Shown piece after piece: positions 9,253 to 17,922 of a stretch of DNA of 64,000 nucleotides; the first letter of the stretch is position 1; each line of letters starts with the position of its first letter. The stretch is from the NCBI RefSeq assembly GCF_021341665.1, contig NZ_JAJTTH010000008.1:186001-250000 (forward strand), read 5' to 3'. The translations under genes and the position numbers were made by a program. Below the pieces are notes generated by a model. The model had not been told where the DNA came from and searched no databases. It was given only the letters and a program-made list of their open reading frames with translations. The stretch comes from Pseudomonas sp. Au-Pse12 (GTDB taxonomy: Bacteria > Pseudomonadota > Gammaproteobacteria > Pseudomonadales > Pseudomonadaceae).

Positions 9253-10332
9253 TCAGCGGCGGGTCAGCAGGACCCCGGATTCCATGTGGTGGGTCCAGGG
9301 GAACTGGTCGAACAGCGCGCAACGGGTGATGCGGTGCGTGTCGTGCAGTTGGGCGATGTTGGCCGCCAGGGTCTCGGGGTTGCAGGAGATGTACAGGATG
9401 TTGTCAAAACGCCGGGTCAGCTCGCAGGTGTCCGGGTCCATGCCGGCCCGGGGCGGGTCGACGAACACACTGCCGAATTCGTAGCTTTTCAGGTCCACGC
9501 CCTGCAGGCGGCGGAACGGACGCACGTCGTTCAGGGCTTCGGTCAGCTCTTCGGCGGACAGGCGCACCAGGGTGACGTTATCCACCGCGTTTTCGCTGAG
9601 GTTGCTCAGCGCGGCATTCACCGAGGTCTTGCTGATCTCGGTGGCCAGCACCTTGCGCACCCGGGTGGCCAGGGGCAGGGTGAAGTTGCCGTTGCCGCAG
9701 TACAGCTCCAGCAGGTCGTCCTGGCGTTCGCCCAGGGCTTCATAGGCCCAGTTGAGCATCTTCTGGTTCACCGTGCCGTTGGGCTGGGTGAAGGCACCCT
9801 CGGGCTGGCGGTAGCTGAAGGTGCGCCCGCCCACGTCGAGTTTTTCCACCACGTAGTCCTGGCCGATGACTTCGCGCTTGCCCTTGGAACGGCCGATCAC
9901 GCTGACGTTGAGGTCGGCGGCCAGCTGGCTCGCGGCCTTGTGCCAGTGCTCGTCCAGCGGGCGGTGGTAGCACAGGGTGATCATCGCATCGCCCGCCAGG
10001 GTGGTGAGGAACTCCACCTGGAACAGCTTGTGGCTCAGGGGCGCGCTGGCTTGCCAGGCGGCCTTGAGCCGGGGCATCAACTGGTTGATGCGCTGGCTGG
10101 CGATGGGGAACTCCTCGATGAGGATCGGCGTGCGCTTGTCGTCCTGGGAGAACATCGCGTAGTGCCGCTCACCGGCTTCGCGCCACAGGCGGAATTCGGC
10201 GCGCAGGCGGAAGTTCTGCAAGGGCGAGTCGAAGACCTGGGGCTCGGGCGCATCGAAAGGCGCCAGCAGGTCACGCAGGCGCGCGACCTTGTCGTTCAAC
10301 TGGCTGTTGTAGCTTGCGGCGTCAAAAGTCAT
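9253..10332 (-). CDS. trmA: tRNA (uracil-54-C5)-methyltransferase TrmA
   Basis: A 359-residue SAM-dependent enzyme that makes ribothymidine at position 54 of tRNA. The Rossmann SAM motif is LLELYCGNGNFTLPLA, the catalytic NPPF-equivalent is FVDPPRAG, and the nucleophilic Cys lies in YISCNPETL near the C-terminus. Length and motifs match E. coli TrmA; no iron-sulfur cysteine cluster as in RlmD is visible. The ATG overlaps the stop of the upstream permease by 4 bases. Confidence 0.96.
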   Translation of the reverse strand: MTFDAASYNSQLNDKVARLRDLLAPFDAPEPQVFDSPLQNFRLRAEFRLWREAGERHYAMFSQDDKRTPILIEEFPIASQRINQLMPRLKAAWQASAPLSHKLFQVEFLTTLAGDAMITLCYHRPLDEHWHKAASQLAADLNVSVIGRSKGKREVIGQDYVVEKLDVGGRTFSYRQPEGAFTQPNGTVNQKMLNWAYEALGERQDDLLELYCGNGNFTLPLATRVRKVLATEISKTSVNAALSNLSENAVDNVTLVRLSAEELTEALNDVRPFRRLQGVDLKSYEFGSVFVDPPRAGMDPDTCELTRRFDNILYISCNPETLAANIAQLHDTHRITRCALFDQFPWTHHMESGVLLTRR

Positions 10333-11621
10333 GCGGGGTAACCGAGCTTGATCACGAACAGGATCGACAGAATCACCAGGGGCGCGTTCAGCTCACGGGC
10401 GCGGCCCGACAGCAGTTTGATCACGGTCCAGGCGATAAAGCCGAAGGCAATGCCGTTGGCGATGGAGTAAGTGAAAGGCATGGCCAGGGCGGTGACCACC
10501 ACAGGAGCGGCGACGGTGATGTCGTCCCAGTCGATTTCCGCCAGGCCCGAGGTCATCAGCACAGCGACGAACAGCAGGGCCGGTGCGGTAGCGAAGGCAG
10601 GCACGCTGGCCGCCAGTGGCGAGAAGAACAGCGCCAGCAGGAACATGATCGCCACCACGATGGCGGTCAGGCCGGTGCGGCCACCGGCGCTCACGCCCGC
10701 GGCGGATTCGATGTAGCTGGTGGTGGTCGAGGTGCCCAGCAGGGAACCGGCCATGGCCGCGGTGCTGTCGGCGATCAGCGCCCGGCCCATTTTCGGCATG
10801 TGGCCGTCCTTGCCCATCAGGCCGGCACGCTTGGCCACGCCGATCAGGGTGCCGGAGTTGTCGAACAGGTCGACGAACAGGAAGGCGAAGATCACGCTGA
10901 TCAGGCCGATATCCAGGGCGCCCTTGATGTCCAGCTGCAGGAAGGTTGGGGCCAGGGACGGTGGCATCGAGGTCACGCCGCCGAACGGGGTGACGCCCAT
11001 GAGAATGGAGACGATGGTCACCGCGAGGATGCCGATCAGCACCGCGCCGCGCACTTTCAGGGCTTCCAGGGCCACGATCAGGGCAAAGCCCAGGGCCGCG
11101 AGGATGGGCGCCGGTTTGCTCAGGTCGCCCAGGCCCACCAGGGTCGACTTGTTGGCAATCACGATCTCGGCGTTATGCAGGGCGATCAGCGCCAGGAACA
11201 GGCCGATGCCGGCGGCAATCGCCGAGCGCAGGGGCAGGGGGATGCTGTTGATGATCCATTCGCGGATGCGGAAGATCGACAGCAGGAAGAACAGCACCGC
11301 CGAGATGAACACCGCACCCAGCGCCACTTGCCAGGTGTGGCCCATGTGCAGGACCACGGTGTAGGTGAAGAAGGCGTTCAGCCCCATGCCCGGTGCCAGG
11401 GCGATCGGGTAGTTGGCGATCAGGCCCATGACGGTGGAACCGATGGCTGCCGCCAGACAGGTGGCAACGAACACCGCGCCTTTGTCCATGCCCGTCTCGC
11501 CGAGGATGCTCGGGTTGACGAAAAGGATGTAGGCCATGGCCAGGAAGGTGGTCACGCCCGCAAGAATCTCGGTGCGCACGTTGGTGTTGTGTGCCTTGAG
11601 TTGAAACAGCCTTTCCAGCAT
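10329..11621 (-). CDS. NCS2-family purine permease
   Basis: A 430-residue inner-membrane transporter of the AzgA/PbuG-type NCS2 branch, expected to import adenine, guanine or hypoxanthine by proton symport. The conserved block MLERLFQLKAHNTNVRTEILAGVTTFLAMAYI is at the N-terminus, with family motifs ALAPGMGLNAFF and LLGTSTTTSYIESAAGVSAGGRTGL. I chose the start at 11621 because GGGAG lies 5 bases upstream and homologues begin at MLERLF; the longer open frame to 11753 has no family similarity. Substrate cannot be fixed from sequence. Confidence 0.9.
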   Translation of the reverse strand: MLERLFQLKAHNTNVRTEILAGVTTFLAMAYILFVNPSILGETGMDKGAVFVATCLAAAIGSTVMGLIANYPIALAPGMGLNAFFTYTVVLHMGHTWQVALGAVFISAVLFFLLSIFRIREWIINSIPLPLRSAIAAGIGLFLALIALHNAEIVIANKSTLVGLGDLSKPAPILAALGFALIVALEALKVRGAVLIGILAVTIVSILMGVTPFGGVTSMPPSLAPTFLQLDIKGALDIGLISVIFAFLFVDLFDNSGTLIGVAKRAGLMGKDGHMPKMGRALIADSTAAMAGSLLGTSTTTSYIESAAGVSAGGRTGLTAIVVAIMFLLALFFSPLAASVPAFATAPALLFVAVLMTSGLAEIDWDDITVAAPVVVTALAMPFTYSIANGIAFGFIAWTVIKLLSGRARELNAPLVILSILFVIKLGYPA

Positions 11622-11828
11622 GTCTGCTCCCCGTGGCGCCGCCGGGCGCCGTGAATGTATCGACTCCAACAGCAAAGCACAGACTTTATAAGGTGCCTGC
11701 GGATTTGCTCTGGGTCGGAAAAAGCCGCGCATCATACCAGCAGCGTGGGCCAATGGCTGCGATCGTCGGCGATGTTTTGCCCCGCTGGCAAGTAGCGCAT
11801 ACTGCGCCCAGCTTTCAAGGGAGGATTT

Positions 11829-12278
11829 ATGCGCAGCACAGTGAAAATGACGGCTCTGGCATTGCTCGGCGTGGCGGCCTGCTGGTTGACGGCCCCGGCC
11901 ATGGCGCGTTCGGCGCCGCCGTTGAGCCGGGTGGAGATTCTCAAGGTGCTGTCACCTTCCTGCGGCCTGGAGGATGTTTCCGACGGCCGTGAACGAACCG
12001 AGTGCGATCACAGCGGCCCGAACATCAAGGTCTATGTGCTGGAGATCGGCTACGGTCGCGAGCCCCATGTGACCCTGGACGGTTTTGAAGTCGACGGCAC
12101 CCGTTCGCCAGTGTGCGAGGACGGCTCCAGTTACGTGCCTTGCGGCAACTCCGGAATCACCGTCGGCTACATCTATGTGTTCGACCTGGCGGGCAAGCAG
12201 GAAGGCACCTTCAGTTTTCGCAACACCTCGCTCAATGCCCCGGGCAACAGCCTGGGCGCGCAGATCTATATCAAGTGA
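11829..12278 (+). CDS. Small secreted protein, probable DUF4879
   Basis: A 149-residue protein with a strong ribosome site (GGGAGG, 4 bases before the ATG) and a signal peptide ending at PAMA-RS. The mature part has paired cysteines (SPSCGLEDV, TECDHSGPN, SPVCEDG, VPCGN), which could form disulfides in the periplasm or medium. The pattern CDHSGPNIKVYVLEIGYGREPHVTLDGFEVDGT matches my recollection of the DUF4879 family found in Pseudomonas. No function is known to me. It stands alone, divergent from the purine permease. Confidence 0.75.
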   Translation: MRSTVKMTALALLGVAACWLTAPAMARSAPPLSRVEILKVLSPSCGLEDVSDGRERTECDHSGPNIKVYVLEIGYGREPHVTLDGFEVDGTRSPVCEDGSSYVPCGNSGITVGYIYVFDLAGKQEGTFSFRNTSLNAPGNSLGAQIYIK

Positions 12279-12344
12279 GGGCGCCCTGAGCCTCGCCCGG
12301 CAAAGCTGACTAAGCTCTAAAGACCTCCAGATGGAGTCATCCCC

Positions 12345-12896
12345 ATGACCTTCAGAGCCTTGGTCACCCTTGCCGAAGGCATCGATGACCTGCAAAGCGT
12401 GACCCTGATCGATGTCTTGCGCCGCGCTGGAATCGAAGTGCTGGCCGCCAGCGTCGAAGGCCGGCGCATGCTCACCTGCGCCCGGGGCACCCGATTGACC
12501 GCCGACGCCATGCTGGTGGACGTGCTGGCCCAGCGCTTCGACCTGATCGTATTGCCTGGCGGTGCGGTGGGTGCCCAGCACCTGGCGAGCCACCAACCGC
12601 TGATGCAGTTGGTCAAGGACCAGGTTGCGGCGGGGCGCCTGTTCGCTGGCATCGCCGAAGCGCCGGCCCTGGCCTTGCAAACCTTCGGGGTGCTGCGCCA
12701 GCGGCGCATGACCTGCCTGCCCGGCGCCAGCCACCACCTGTCGGGCTGCGTCTTTGTCGACCAGCCGGTGGTGGTGGACGGCAACTGCATCACCGCTCAA
12801 GGTTCGGGAGCGGCCGTGGCGTTTGCCCTGACCCTGGTGGAGGCGTTGTGCGGCCGCGGCAAGCGCGCCCAGGTGGCTGGAGAGTTGCTGGTTTAG
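12345..12896 (+). CDS. DJ-1/PfpI-family protein without the usual catalytic residues
   Basis: A 183-residue protein with the DJ-1/YajL fold pattern: IDVLRRAGIEVLAAS, FDLIVLPGGAVGAQHL, and the C-terminal ITAQGSGAAVAFALTLVEAL. Family members of this branch act as deglycase/chaperone-type stress proteins. The nucleophile elbow, normally A-I-C-A-A-P, reads GIAEAP, with Ala104 (gcc at 12654-12656) where Cys is expected. The conserved Glu of the EEMET/EETEA region is replaced by Gln17 (IDDLQS). The DJ-1 His126 position also appears changed (TCLP). Length and fold motifs are intact, so it looks like a functional gene for a non-catalytic or differently acting protein. Confidence 0.85.
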   Translation: MTFRALVTLAEGIDDLQSVTLIDVLRRAGIEVLAASVEGRRMLTCARGTRLTADAMLVDVLAQRFDLIVLPGGAVGAQHLASHQPLMQLVKDQVAAGRLFAGIAEAPALALQTFGVLRQRRMTCLPGASHHLSGCVFVDQPVVVDGNCITAQGSGAAVAFALTLVEALCGRGKRAQVAGELLV

Positions 12897-12899
12897 GGC

Positions 12900-13190
12900 T
12901 CAGCCGACATGAGCCGCGATGGGCTCGATCACCGGCTGCAACTCCTGTTCGGTGTGCCAGATGTCGTAGTCGGCCTGCACCGCCAGCCAGACCTTGGCCT
13001 TGCCGATTCCGGCGCGTTCCAGGCGGACCGCCAGTTCAGCGCGGATCGGTGCATGGCCATTCAACACCTTGGACAGATGCGGGCGGGCATAGCCGATATG
13101 CCGCGCGAGCTCCGTTACGCTGATGCCCAACTCGGGCAAGACATCCAGGCGCAGGGTGTCACCGGGGTGGGGCGGGGTGTGGATGGGCAT
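12900..13190 (-). CDS. higA: HigA-family antitoxin
   Basis: A 96-residue XRE-type helix-turn-helix protein of the HigA addiction-module family. The opening MPIHTPPHPGDTLRLDVLPELGISVTELARHIG and SRPHLSKVLNG-like recognition helix (ARPHLSKVLNGHAPI) are diagnostic. AGGAGG lies 7 bases before the ATG. It follows higB by 15 bases in the toxin-first order typical of higBA. HigA neutralises HigB and represses the operon. Confidence 0.93.
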   Translation of the reverse strand: MPIHTPPHPGDTLRLDVLPELGISVTELARHIGYARPHLSKVLNGHAPIRAELAVRLERAGIGKAKVWLAVQADYDIWHTEQELQPVIEPIAAHVG

Positions 13191-13205
13191 GATCCTGCCT
13201 CCTGT

Positions 13206-13484
13206 TCAGTGGTAGTCCAGATAATCGACCAGTTCGATATCCGAACCTACGAAACGAAAGATCACTCGCCAGTTGCCGGACACCACCAGGGACCAATAGC
13301 CGTGCAGGTCGCCCCTGAGTGGGTGCAGCCGCCAACCCGGCAGGTTGAGGTCTGCCGGTTCGCTGGCGTGATCCATGAACGACAGCTGGCGGGCCAGCCG
13401 GCGTGCATGCTCAGCCCGTATTCCACGAGTCGATCCGGTTTCATAGAAGGCGCGCAGGCCTTTGTGCTGAAAGGACTTGATCAT
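13206..13484 (-). CDS. higB: HigB-family mRNA interferase toxin (RelE superfamily)
   Basis: A 92-residue RelE-fold toxin expected to cleave mRNA at the ribosome. Family marks are MIKSFQHKGLRAFYETGS at the N-terminus, the central LNLPGWRLHPLRGDLHGYWSLVV and the C-terminal NWRVIFRF-x-DIELVDYLDYH. Both genes are full length. The operon is bounded by the DJ-1 gene (4 bases from higA) and the MFS gene, and shows no flanking mobility genes. Confidence 0.93.
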   Translation of the reverse strand: MIKSFQHKGLRAFYETGSTRGIRAEHARRLARQLSFMDHASEPADLNLPGWRLHPLRGDLHGYWSLVVSGNWRVIFRFVGSDIELVDYLDYH

Positions 13485-13493
13485 GGGGTGCGA

Positions 13494-13514
13494 GTGTAAG
13501 GTGATACATTACAC
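13494..13514 (-). promoter_or_regulatory. Probable HigA operator upstream of higB
   Basis: An inverted repeat GTGTAA (13494-13499) N9 TTACAC (13509-13514) starts 9 bases upstream of the higB ATG. HigA proteins bind short palindromes of the TTACA/TGTAA kind in their own promoters, so this is the obvious autoregulatory site. Assignment rests on position and symmetry. Confidence 0.6.
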
Positions 13515-13582
13515 GCTTCGTAGCGGTTTTGTATTGCAGAGAATGATCAACAACCTGTTACAGGGCCAATCCGCCTGAGGTT

Positions 13583-14821
13583 TCACACCTTGGCCTCTTC
13601 CACCCGCTCGATCATCCGATCGCGCTGGGCCAGGGTCGGGAACAGCTTGATCCAGACCCCGGTCACCAGCAGCGTGCCGACCCCGCCCAGGACCACCGCC
13701 GGCACGGTGCCGAACCAGTGGGCGGTCAGCCCGGATTCGAATTCTCCCAGCTGGTTCGAAGCGCCGATGAACAGGCCGTTCACCGCGCTGACCCGGCCGC
13801 GCATGTCGTCCGGGGTTTCCAGCTGCACGAAGGACGCGCGGATCACCATGCTGATCATGTCCGCTGCCCCCAGCACCACCAGCACCGCCAGGGAAAACCA
13901 GAACGAGGTCGAGAGGCCGAAGGCGATGGTGGCCACGCCAAACACCCCGACCGCGGTGAACATCACCCGCCCGACCTTGCGCTCGACGCTAAAGCGCGCC
14001 AGCCACAGCGACATCAGCAAGGCCCCGACCGCCGGCGCCGAACGCAGCAGCCCGAGGCCCCAGGGACCGGTGAGCAGGATGTCCTTGGCGAACACCGGCA
14101 GCAGCGCGGTGGCGCCACCCAGCAGGACTGCGAACAGGTCCAGGGAAATGGCGCCGAGGATGTCCGGGCGGCTGCGGATGAAGCGGATGCCCGCCAGCAG
14201 TGAATCAAGGGTGGCCTTGCCCTTGTTCAGCGGGGTCTGGCGGGCCGGCAGGTTGAGCATCAGCAGGCAGGCGATCAGGTACAGGACCACGGTGGGGCCG
14301 TAGACCCAGACGCTGCCGAAGGCGTACAGCAACCCGCCCAGGGCCGGGGCGACGATGGTCGCCGACTGTTGCGCCGATTGCGCGGCGGCCACCGCCCGGG
14401 GAAACAGCGCCGTGGGCACGATGCTCGGCAGCAGGGCCTGGGTGGTGGGCATTTCGAAGGAGCGGGCGCCGCCGAGGAGGAAGGCCAGGACGAAGATCAT
14501 TTCCCGGGTGACGCTGTCGGTCAGGCTGCCGACGGCCAGGGCCAGGGCGATCAAGGCTTGCAGCGACTGGCAGATCGCCGCCACCCGGCGCCGGTCGTAG
14601 CGGTCGGCCACATGCCCGGTGTGCAGCATGAACAGCACGCGCGGGGCGAACTCCACCAGCCCCACCAGGCCCAGGTCGAGTACATTGCCAGTCAGTTGGT
14701 AGAGGTTCCAGCCGATGGCCACGGTGAGCATCTGGAAACCGCTGGCGGTGAAGATCCGGGCCAGCCAGAAAGCGATGAACGGGCGATGGTGACGGAGCAA
14801 CAGAGGCGTTTGGCTGGGCAT
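13583..14821 (-). CDS. MFS exporter, EntS/MFS_3-like
   Basis: A 412-residue, 12-segment transporter. Motifs of the EntS-type branch are present: FWLARIFTASGFQMLTVAIGWNLYQLTGN, then HTGHVADRYDRRRVAAICQ (the MFS loop 2-3 motif), and MRGRVSAVNGLFIGASNQLGEFESG in the second half. Relatives include the enterobactin exporter and uncharacterised drug exporters, so the substrate is unknown. The start at 14821 (MPSQTPLLLRHHRP) is where homology begins, though no good ribosome site precedes it; the open frame extends to 14935. Confidence 0.85.
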   Translation of the reverse strand: MPSQTPLLLRHHRPFIAFWLARIFTASGFQMLTVAIGWNLYQLTGNVLDLGLVGLVEFAPRVLFMLHTGHVADRYDRRRVAAICQSLQALIALALAVGSLTDSVTREMIFVLAFLLGGARSFEMPTTQALLPSIVPTALFPRAVAAAQSAQQSATIVAPALGGLLYAFGSVWVYGPTVVLYLIACLLMLNLPARQTPLNKGKATLDSLLAGIRFIRSRPDILGAISLDLFAVLLGGATALLPVFAKDILLTGPWGLGLLRSAPAVGALLMSLWLARFSVERKVGRVMFTAVGVFGVATIAFGLSTSFWFSLAVLVVLGAADMISMVIRASFVQLETPDDMRGRVSAVNGLFIGASNQLGEFESGLTAHWFGTVPAVVLGGVGTLLVTGVWIKLFPTLAQRDRMIERVEEAKV

Positions 14822-14950
14822 CGGGCGGTCAATCTGAGCGGGGAGTGCGACGAGGTTATCACCAAGATGTAACCAATAGTTGCGGGTCGGTGGGAAATTC
14901 GTTAGCCACGCATCTATCTTCTTTTTTGCTCGCATGCCGGGCCGCGAACC

Positions 14951-15104
14951 CCTGTAGCCGCTGCCGCAGGCTGCGAACGGCTCCGGAGGAGACGCCAGGG
15001 GCTTGAATACGCCGCAGGTTCGACGGGCAATCGCTAGGCAAGGCCCTGCATACCGAACGCGGCCCGGCCTTTCGCAGCTTCGCAGGCTCGGCAGCGGCCA
15101 CAGG
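14951..15104. repeat. REP-type repeat pair in the MFS-cioA gap
   Basis: cctgtagccgctgccg...ctgcga (14951-14976) and its inverted relative (15072-15104, ttcgcagctt...gcagcggccacagg) face each other about 95 bases apart. The tgtagccgctgccg core is a familiar intergenic palindrome in fluorescent Pseudomonas. The surrounding stretch 14822-15220 has no gene that I can support. Confidence 0.6.
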
Positions 15105-15220
15105 GATTTGGCTGGGAAAACGCCGGGAAAACCCCGGGCTTGAGAGGGTGAGGCAAGCTGTCACGCGGCAAATAACCACAGAGTTGCGCGGTGAAAATAG
15201 GACTACTCTTTTAACGTTGC

Positions 15221-15234
15221 TTGACCCAGATCAA
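15221..15234 (+). promoter_or_regulatory. ANR/FNR box upstream of cioA
   Basis: TTGACCCAGATCAA matches the FNR/ANR consensus TTGAT-N4-ATCAA at 9 of 10 fixed positions. It lies 162 bases before the cioA start. ANR represses cioAB at low oxygen in P. aeruginosa, so a site here makes sense. Whether it represses or activates depends on the unmapped transcription start. Confidence 0.75.
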
Positions 15235-15395
15235 AACCTTTTCTTGGTGGTTGATGTGGCGGCCAAAGGGCCAGACTCCCTGCGTTGCGATGGTTTAAAA
15301 AAGAACGAATCCGAATTCGCCGTACTCCATATCCGTGGGGGCAGTGGGTGCAGGCCTCTGGCCGGCAGCCGGTATTACCTGATAGAGGAAAGCTT

Positions 15396-16835
15396 ATGTT
15401 CGGTTTAGAGGCTCTTGATCTCGCCCGAATTCAGTTCGCGTTCACCATCTCGTTCCACATCCTGTTCCCGGCAATCACCATCGGCCTGGCGAGCTACCTG
15501 GCGGTACTCGAAGGCCTCTGGCTGAAGACCCGTGACGACACCTACCGCGATCTCTACCACTTCTGGTCGAAGATCTTCGCCGTCAACTTCGGCATGGGCG
15601 TGGTTTCCGGCCTGGTGATGGCTTACCAGTTCGGCACCAACTGGAGCCGTTTCTCGGACTTTGCCGGTTCGGTCACCGGCCCCTTGCTCACCTATGAAGT
15701 GCTCACGGCCTTCTTCTTGGAGGCCGGTTTCCTCGGGGTCATGCTGTTCGGCTGGAACAAGGTCGGGCGCAAGCTGCACTTTTTCTCCACGGTGATGGTG
15801 GCCATCGGCACCCTGATCTCGACCTTCTGGATCCTCTCGTCCAACAGCTGGATGCAGACCCCGCAAGGCTATGAAATCGTCAACGGCCAGGTGATACCGG
15901 TGGATTGGCTGGCGGTGATCTTCAACCCGTCATTCCCCTATCGCCTGGCGCACATGGCCGTAGCCGCATTCGTCGCCACGGCGTTCTTCGTTGGCTCGTC
16001 GGCAGCCTGGCACTTGCTGCGGGGTCGCGACAACCCGGCCATTCGTCGCATGCTGTCGATGGCGATGTGGATGGCCCTGATCGTGGCACCGGTGCAGGCG
16101 GTGATCGGCGACTTCCACGGCCTCAACACCCTCAAGCACCAGCCGGCGAAAATTGCCGCGATCGAAGGCCACTGGGAAAACGTCGGCAACGAGCCGACCC
16201 CGCTGATCCTCTTCGGCTGGCCGGACATGAAGGCCGAGAAGACCCGCTTCGCGGTGGAAATCCCCTACCTGGGCAGCCTGATCCTCACCCACTCGCTGGA
16301 CAAGCAGGTGCCGGCGCTCAAGGAGTTCCCGCCCGAGGACCGGCCCAACTCGACCATCGTCTTCTGGTCGTTCCGGATCATGGTGGGCCTGGGCATGCTG
16401 ATGATCTTCACCGGCCTGTGGAGCGTCTGGCTGCGCAAGCGCGACACCCTCTACACCTCGCGGCCGTTCCTGTACCTGACCTTGTGGATGGGCCCGTCCG
16501 GGCTGATCGCGATCCTGGCGGGCTGGTTCACCACCGAGATCGGCCGTCAGCCGTGGGTGGTCTACGGCCTGATGCGTACGGCGGACGCCTCTTCCGGGCA
16601 CAGCTTTGTGCAGATGAGCATCACCCTGGCGCTGTTCGTGGTGGTGTACTTCTCGCTGTTCGGCGTGGGGATCGGCTACATGATGCGCTTGGTGCGCAAA
16701 GGCCCGGTCACCAACGAAGGTGCCGAAACCAGCCACGGTGGTCCCGGGCAGAAACGTACCCCGGCCCGTCCGCTGTCCGCAGCCGACGATGACCACGATG
16801 CCGACCACGGCACCCGCCTGAACAAGGGGAACTGA
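15396..16835 (+). CDS. cioA: Cyanide-insensitive quinol oxidase subunit I (CioA)
   Basis: A 479-residue subunit of a bd-type terminal oxidase that oxidises ubiquinol and reduces oxygen. The N-terminal FTISFHILFPAITIGL holds the haem-ligand His, and EIGRQPWVVYGLMRT is the conserved GRQPW region. The quinol loop is short, as in the CIO branch rather than E. coli CydA. The C-terminus is rich in His/Asp and charged (AADDDHDADHGTRLNKGN). GAGGAA lies 5 bases before the ATG, which decides against the longer frame from 15285. Three bases separate it from cioB. Confidence 0.93.
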   Translation: MFGLEALDLARIQFAFTISFHILFPAITIGLASYLAVLEGLWLKTRDDTYRDLYHFWSKIFAVNFGMGVVSGLVMAYQFGTNWSRFSDFAGSVTGPLLTYEVLTAFFLEAGFLGVMLFGWNKVGRKLHFFSTVMVAIGTLISTFWILSSNSWMQTPQGYEIVNGQVIPVDWLAVIFNPSFPYRLAHMAVAAFVATAFFVGSSAAWHLLRGRDNPAIRRMLSMAMWMALIVAPVQAVIGDFHGLNTLKHQPAKIAAIEGHWENVGNEPTPLILFGWPDMKAEKTRFAVEIPYLGSLILTHSLDKQVPALKEFPPEDRPNSTIVFWSFRIMVGLGMLMIFTGLWSVWLRKRDTLYTSRPFLYLTLWMGPSGLIAILAGWFTTEIGRQPWVVYGLMRTADASSGHSFVQMSITLALFVVVYFSLFGVGIGYMMRLVRKGPVTNEGAETSHGGPGQKRTPARPLSAADDDHDADHGTRLNKGN

Positions 16836-16838
16836 GTC

Positions 16839-17846
16839 ATGGGTATTGATCTTCCGCTGCTCTGGGCCGTGATTATCATCTTCGGCATCATGATGTACGT
16901 GGTCATGGACGGCTTCGACCTGGGGATCGGGATTCTCTTCCCGTTCGTCAAGGACGACCGCGACCGTGACGTGATGATGAACACCGTCGCCCCAGTCTGG
17001 GACGGCAACGAAACCTGGCTGGTACTGGGCGGCGCGGCATTGTTCGGCGCCTTCCCGCTGGCCTACTCGGTGGTGCTCTCGGCGCTCTACCTGCCGCTGA
17101 TCCTGATGCTGGTGGGGTTGATCTTCCGCGGCGTGGCCTTCGAGTTCCGCTTCAAGGCCAAGGACGACAAGCGCCACATCTGGGACAAGGCCTTCATCGG
17201 CGGTTCGCTGGCGGCGACTTTCTTCCAGGGCGTGGCCCTGGGGGCGTTCATCGATGGCCTGCCGGTGGTCAACCGGCAGTTCGCCGGCGGCTCGCTGGAC
17301 TGGCTGACGCCCTTCACCCTGTTCTGCGGCCTGGCGCTGGTGGTGGCCTATGCCTTGCTCGGCTGCACCTGGCTGATCATGAAGACCGAAGGCAAGCTGC
17401 AGCAGCAGATGCATGACATTGCTCGGCCCCTGGCCTATGTAGTGCTGGCCGTGATCGGCGTCGTCAGTATCTGGACCCCGCTGGCCCACGCCGAGATTGC
17501 CGCGCGCTGGTTCACCCTGCCGAACCTGTTCTGGTTCCTGCCGGTGCCGATCCTGGTGCTGGTGACCATGTACGGCCTGCTGCGTGCCGTGGCCCGCAAC
17601 GCCCACTACACGCCGTTCCTGCTGACCCTGGTGCTGATCTTCCTTGGCTACAGCGGCCTGGGCATCAGCCTGTGGCCGAACATCGTGCCGCCGTCGATCT
17701 CCATCTGGGACGCCGCCGCGCCGCCGCAGAGCCAGGGCTTCATGCTGGTAGGGACCTTGTTCATCATCCCGTTCATCCTGGGCTACACCTTCTGGAGCTA
17801 CTACGTGTTCCGCGGCAAGGTCACCCACGAAGACGGTTACCACTAG
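16839..17846 (+). CDS. cioB: Cyanide-insensitive quinol oxidase subunit II (CioB)
   Basis: A 335-residue polytopic subunit II of the bd-type oxidase. It begins MGIDLPLLWAVIIIFGIMMYVVMDGFDLGIGIL, the hallmark of the CydB/CioB family, followed by the conserved NTVAPVWDGNETWLVLGG. It ends with a last membrane segment and a short charged tail. Follows cioA by 3 bases in one transcription unit. Confidence 0.95.
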   Translation: MGIDLPLLWAVIIIFGIMMYVVMDGFDLGIGILFPFVKDDRDRDVMMNTVAPVWDGNETWLVLGGAALFGAFPLAYSVVLSALYLPLILMLVGLIFRGVAFEFRFKAKDDKRHIWDKAFIGGSLAATFFQGVALGAFIDGLPVVNRQFAGGSLDWLTPFTLFCGLALVVAYALLGCTWLIMKTEGKLQQQMHDIARPLAYVVLAVIGVVSIWTPLAHAEIAARWFTLPNLFWFLPVPILVLVTMYGLLRAVARNAHYTPFLLTLVLIFLGYSGLGISLWPNIVPPSISIWDAAAPPQSQGFMLVGTLFIIPFILGYTFWSYYVFRGKVTHEDGYH

Positions 17847-17853
17847 GCAGGAG

Positions 17854-17885
17854 CCGGCTTGCCGGCGCTTTCGCTGGCAAGCCGG
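17854..17885. repeat. REP-type hairpin between cioB and the third ORF
   Basis: ccggcttgccggcg (17854-17867) pairs with cgctggcaagccgg (17872-17885) with one mismatch and a 4-base loop. The gcaggagccggcttgcc form is the common Pseudomonas REP sequence. It may separate the stability of cioAB mRNA from the small ORF. Confidence 0.7.
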
Positions 17886-17922
17886 GCCCTATGGGAATTC
17901 GGGTTAGGCAGGAGTTGCAATC

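Noticed and set aside
15148..15408. 86-residue open frame upstream of cioA
   Set aside because: It covers the ANR box and promoter region, has no ribosome site or similarity and runs into cioA in another frame.
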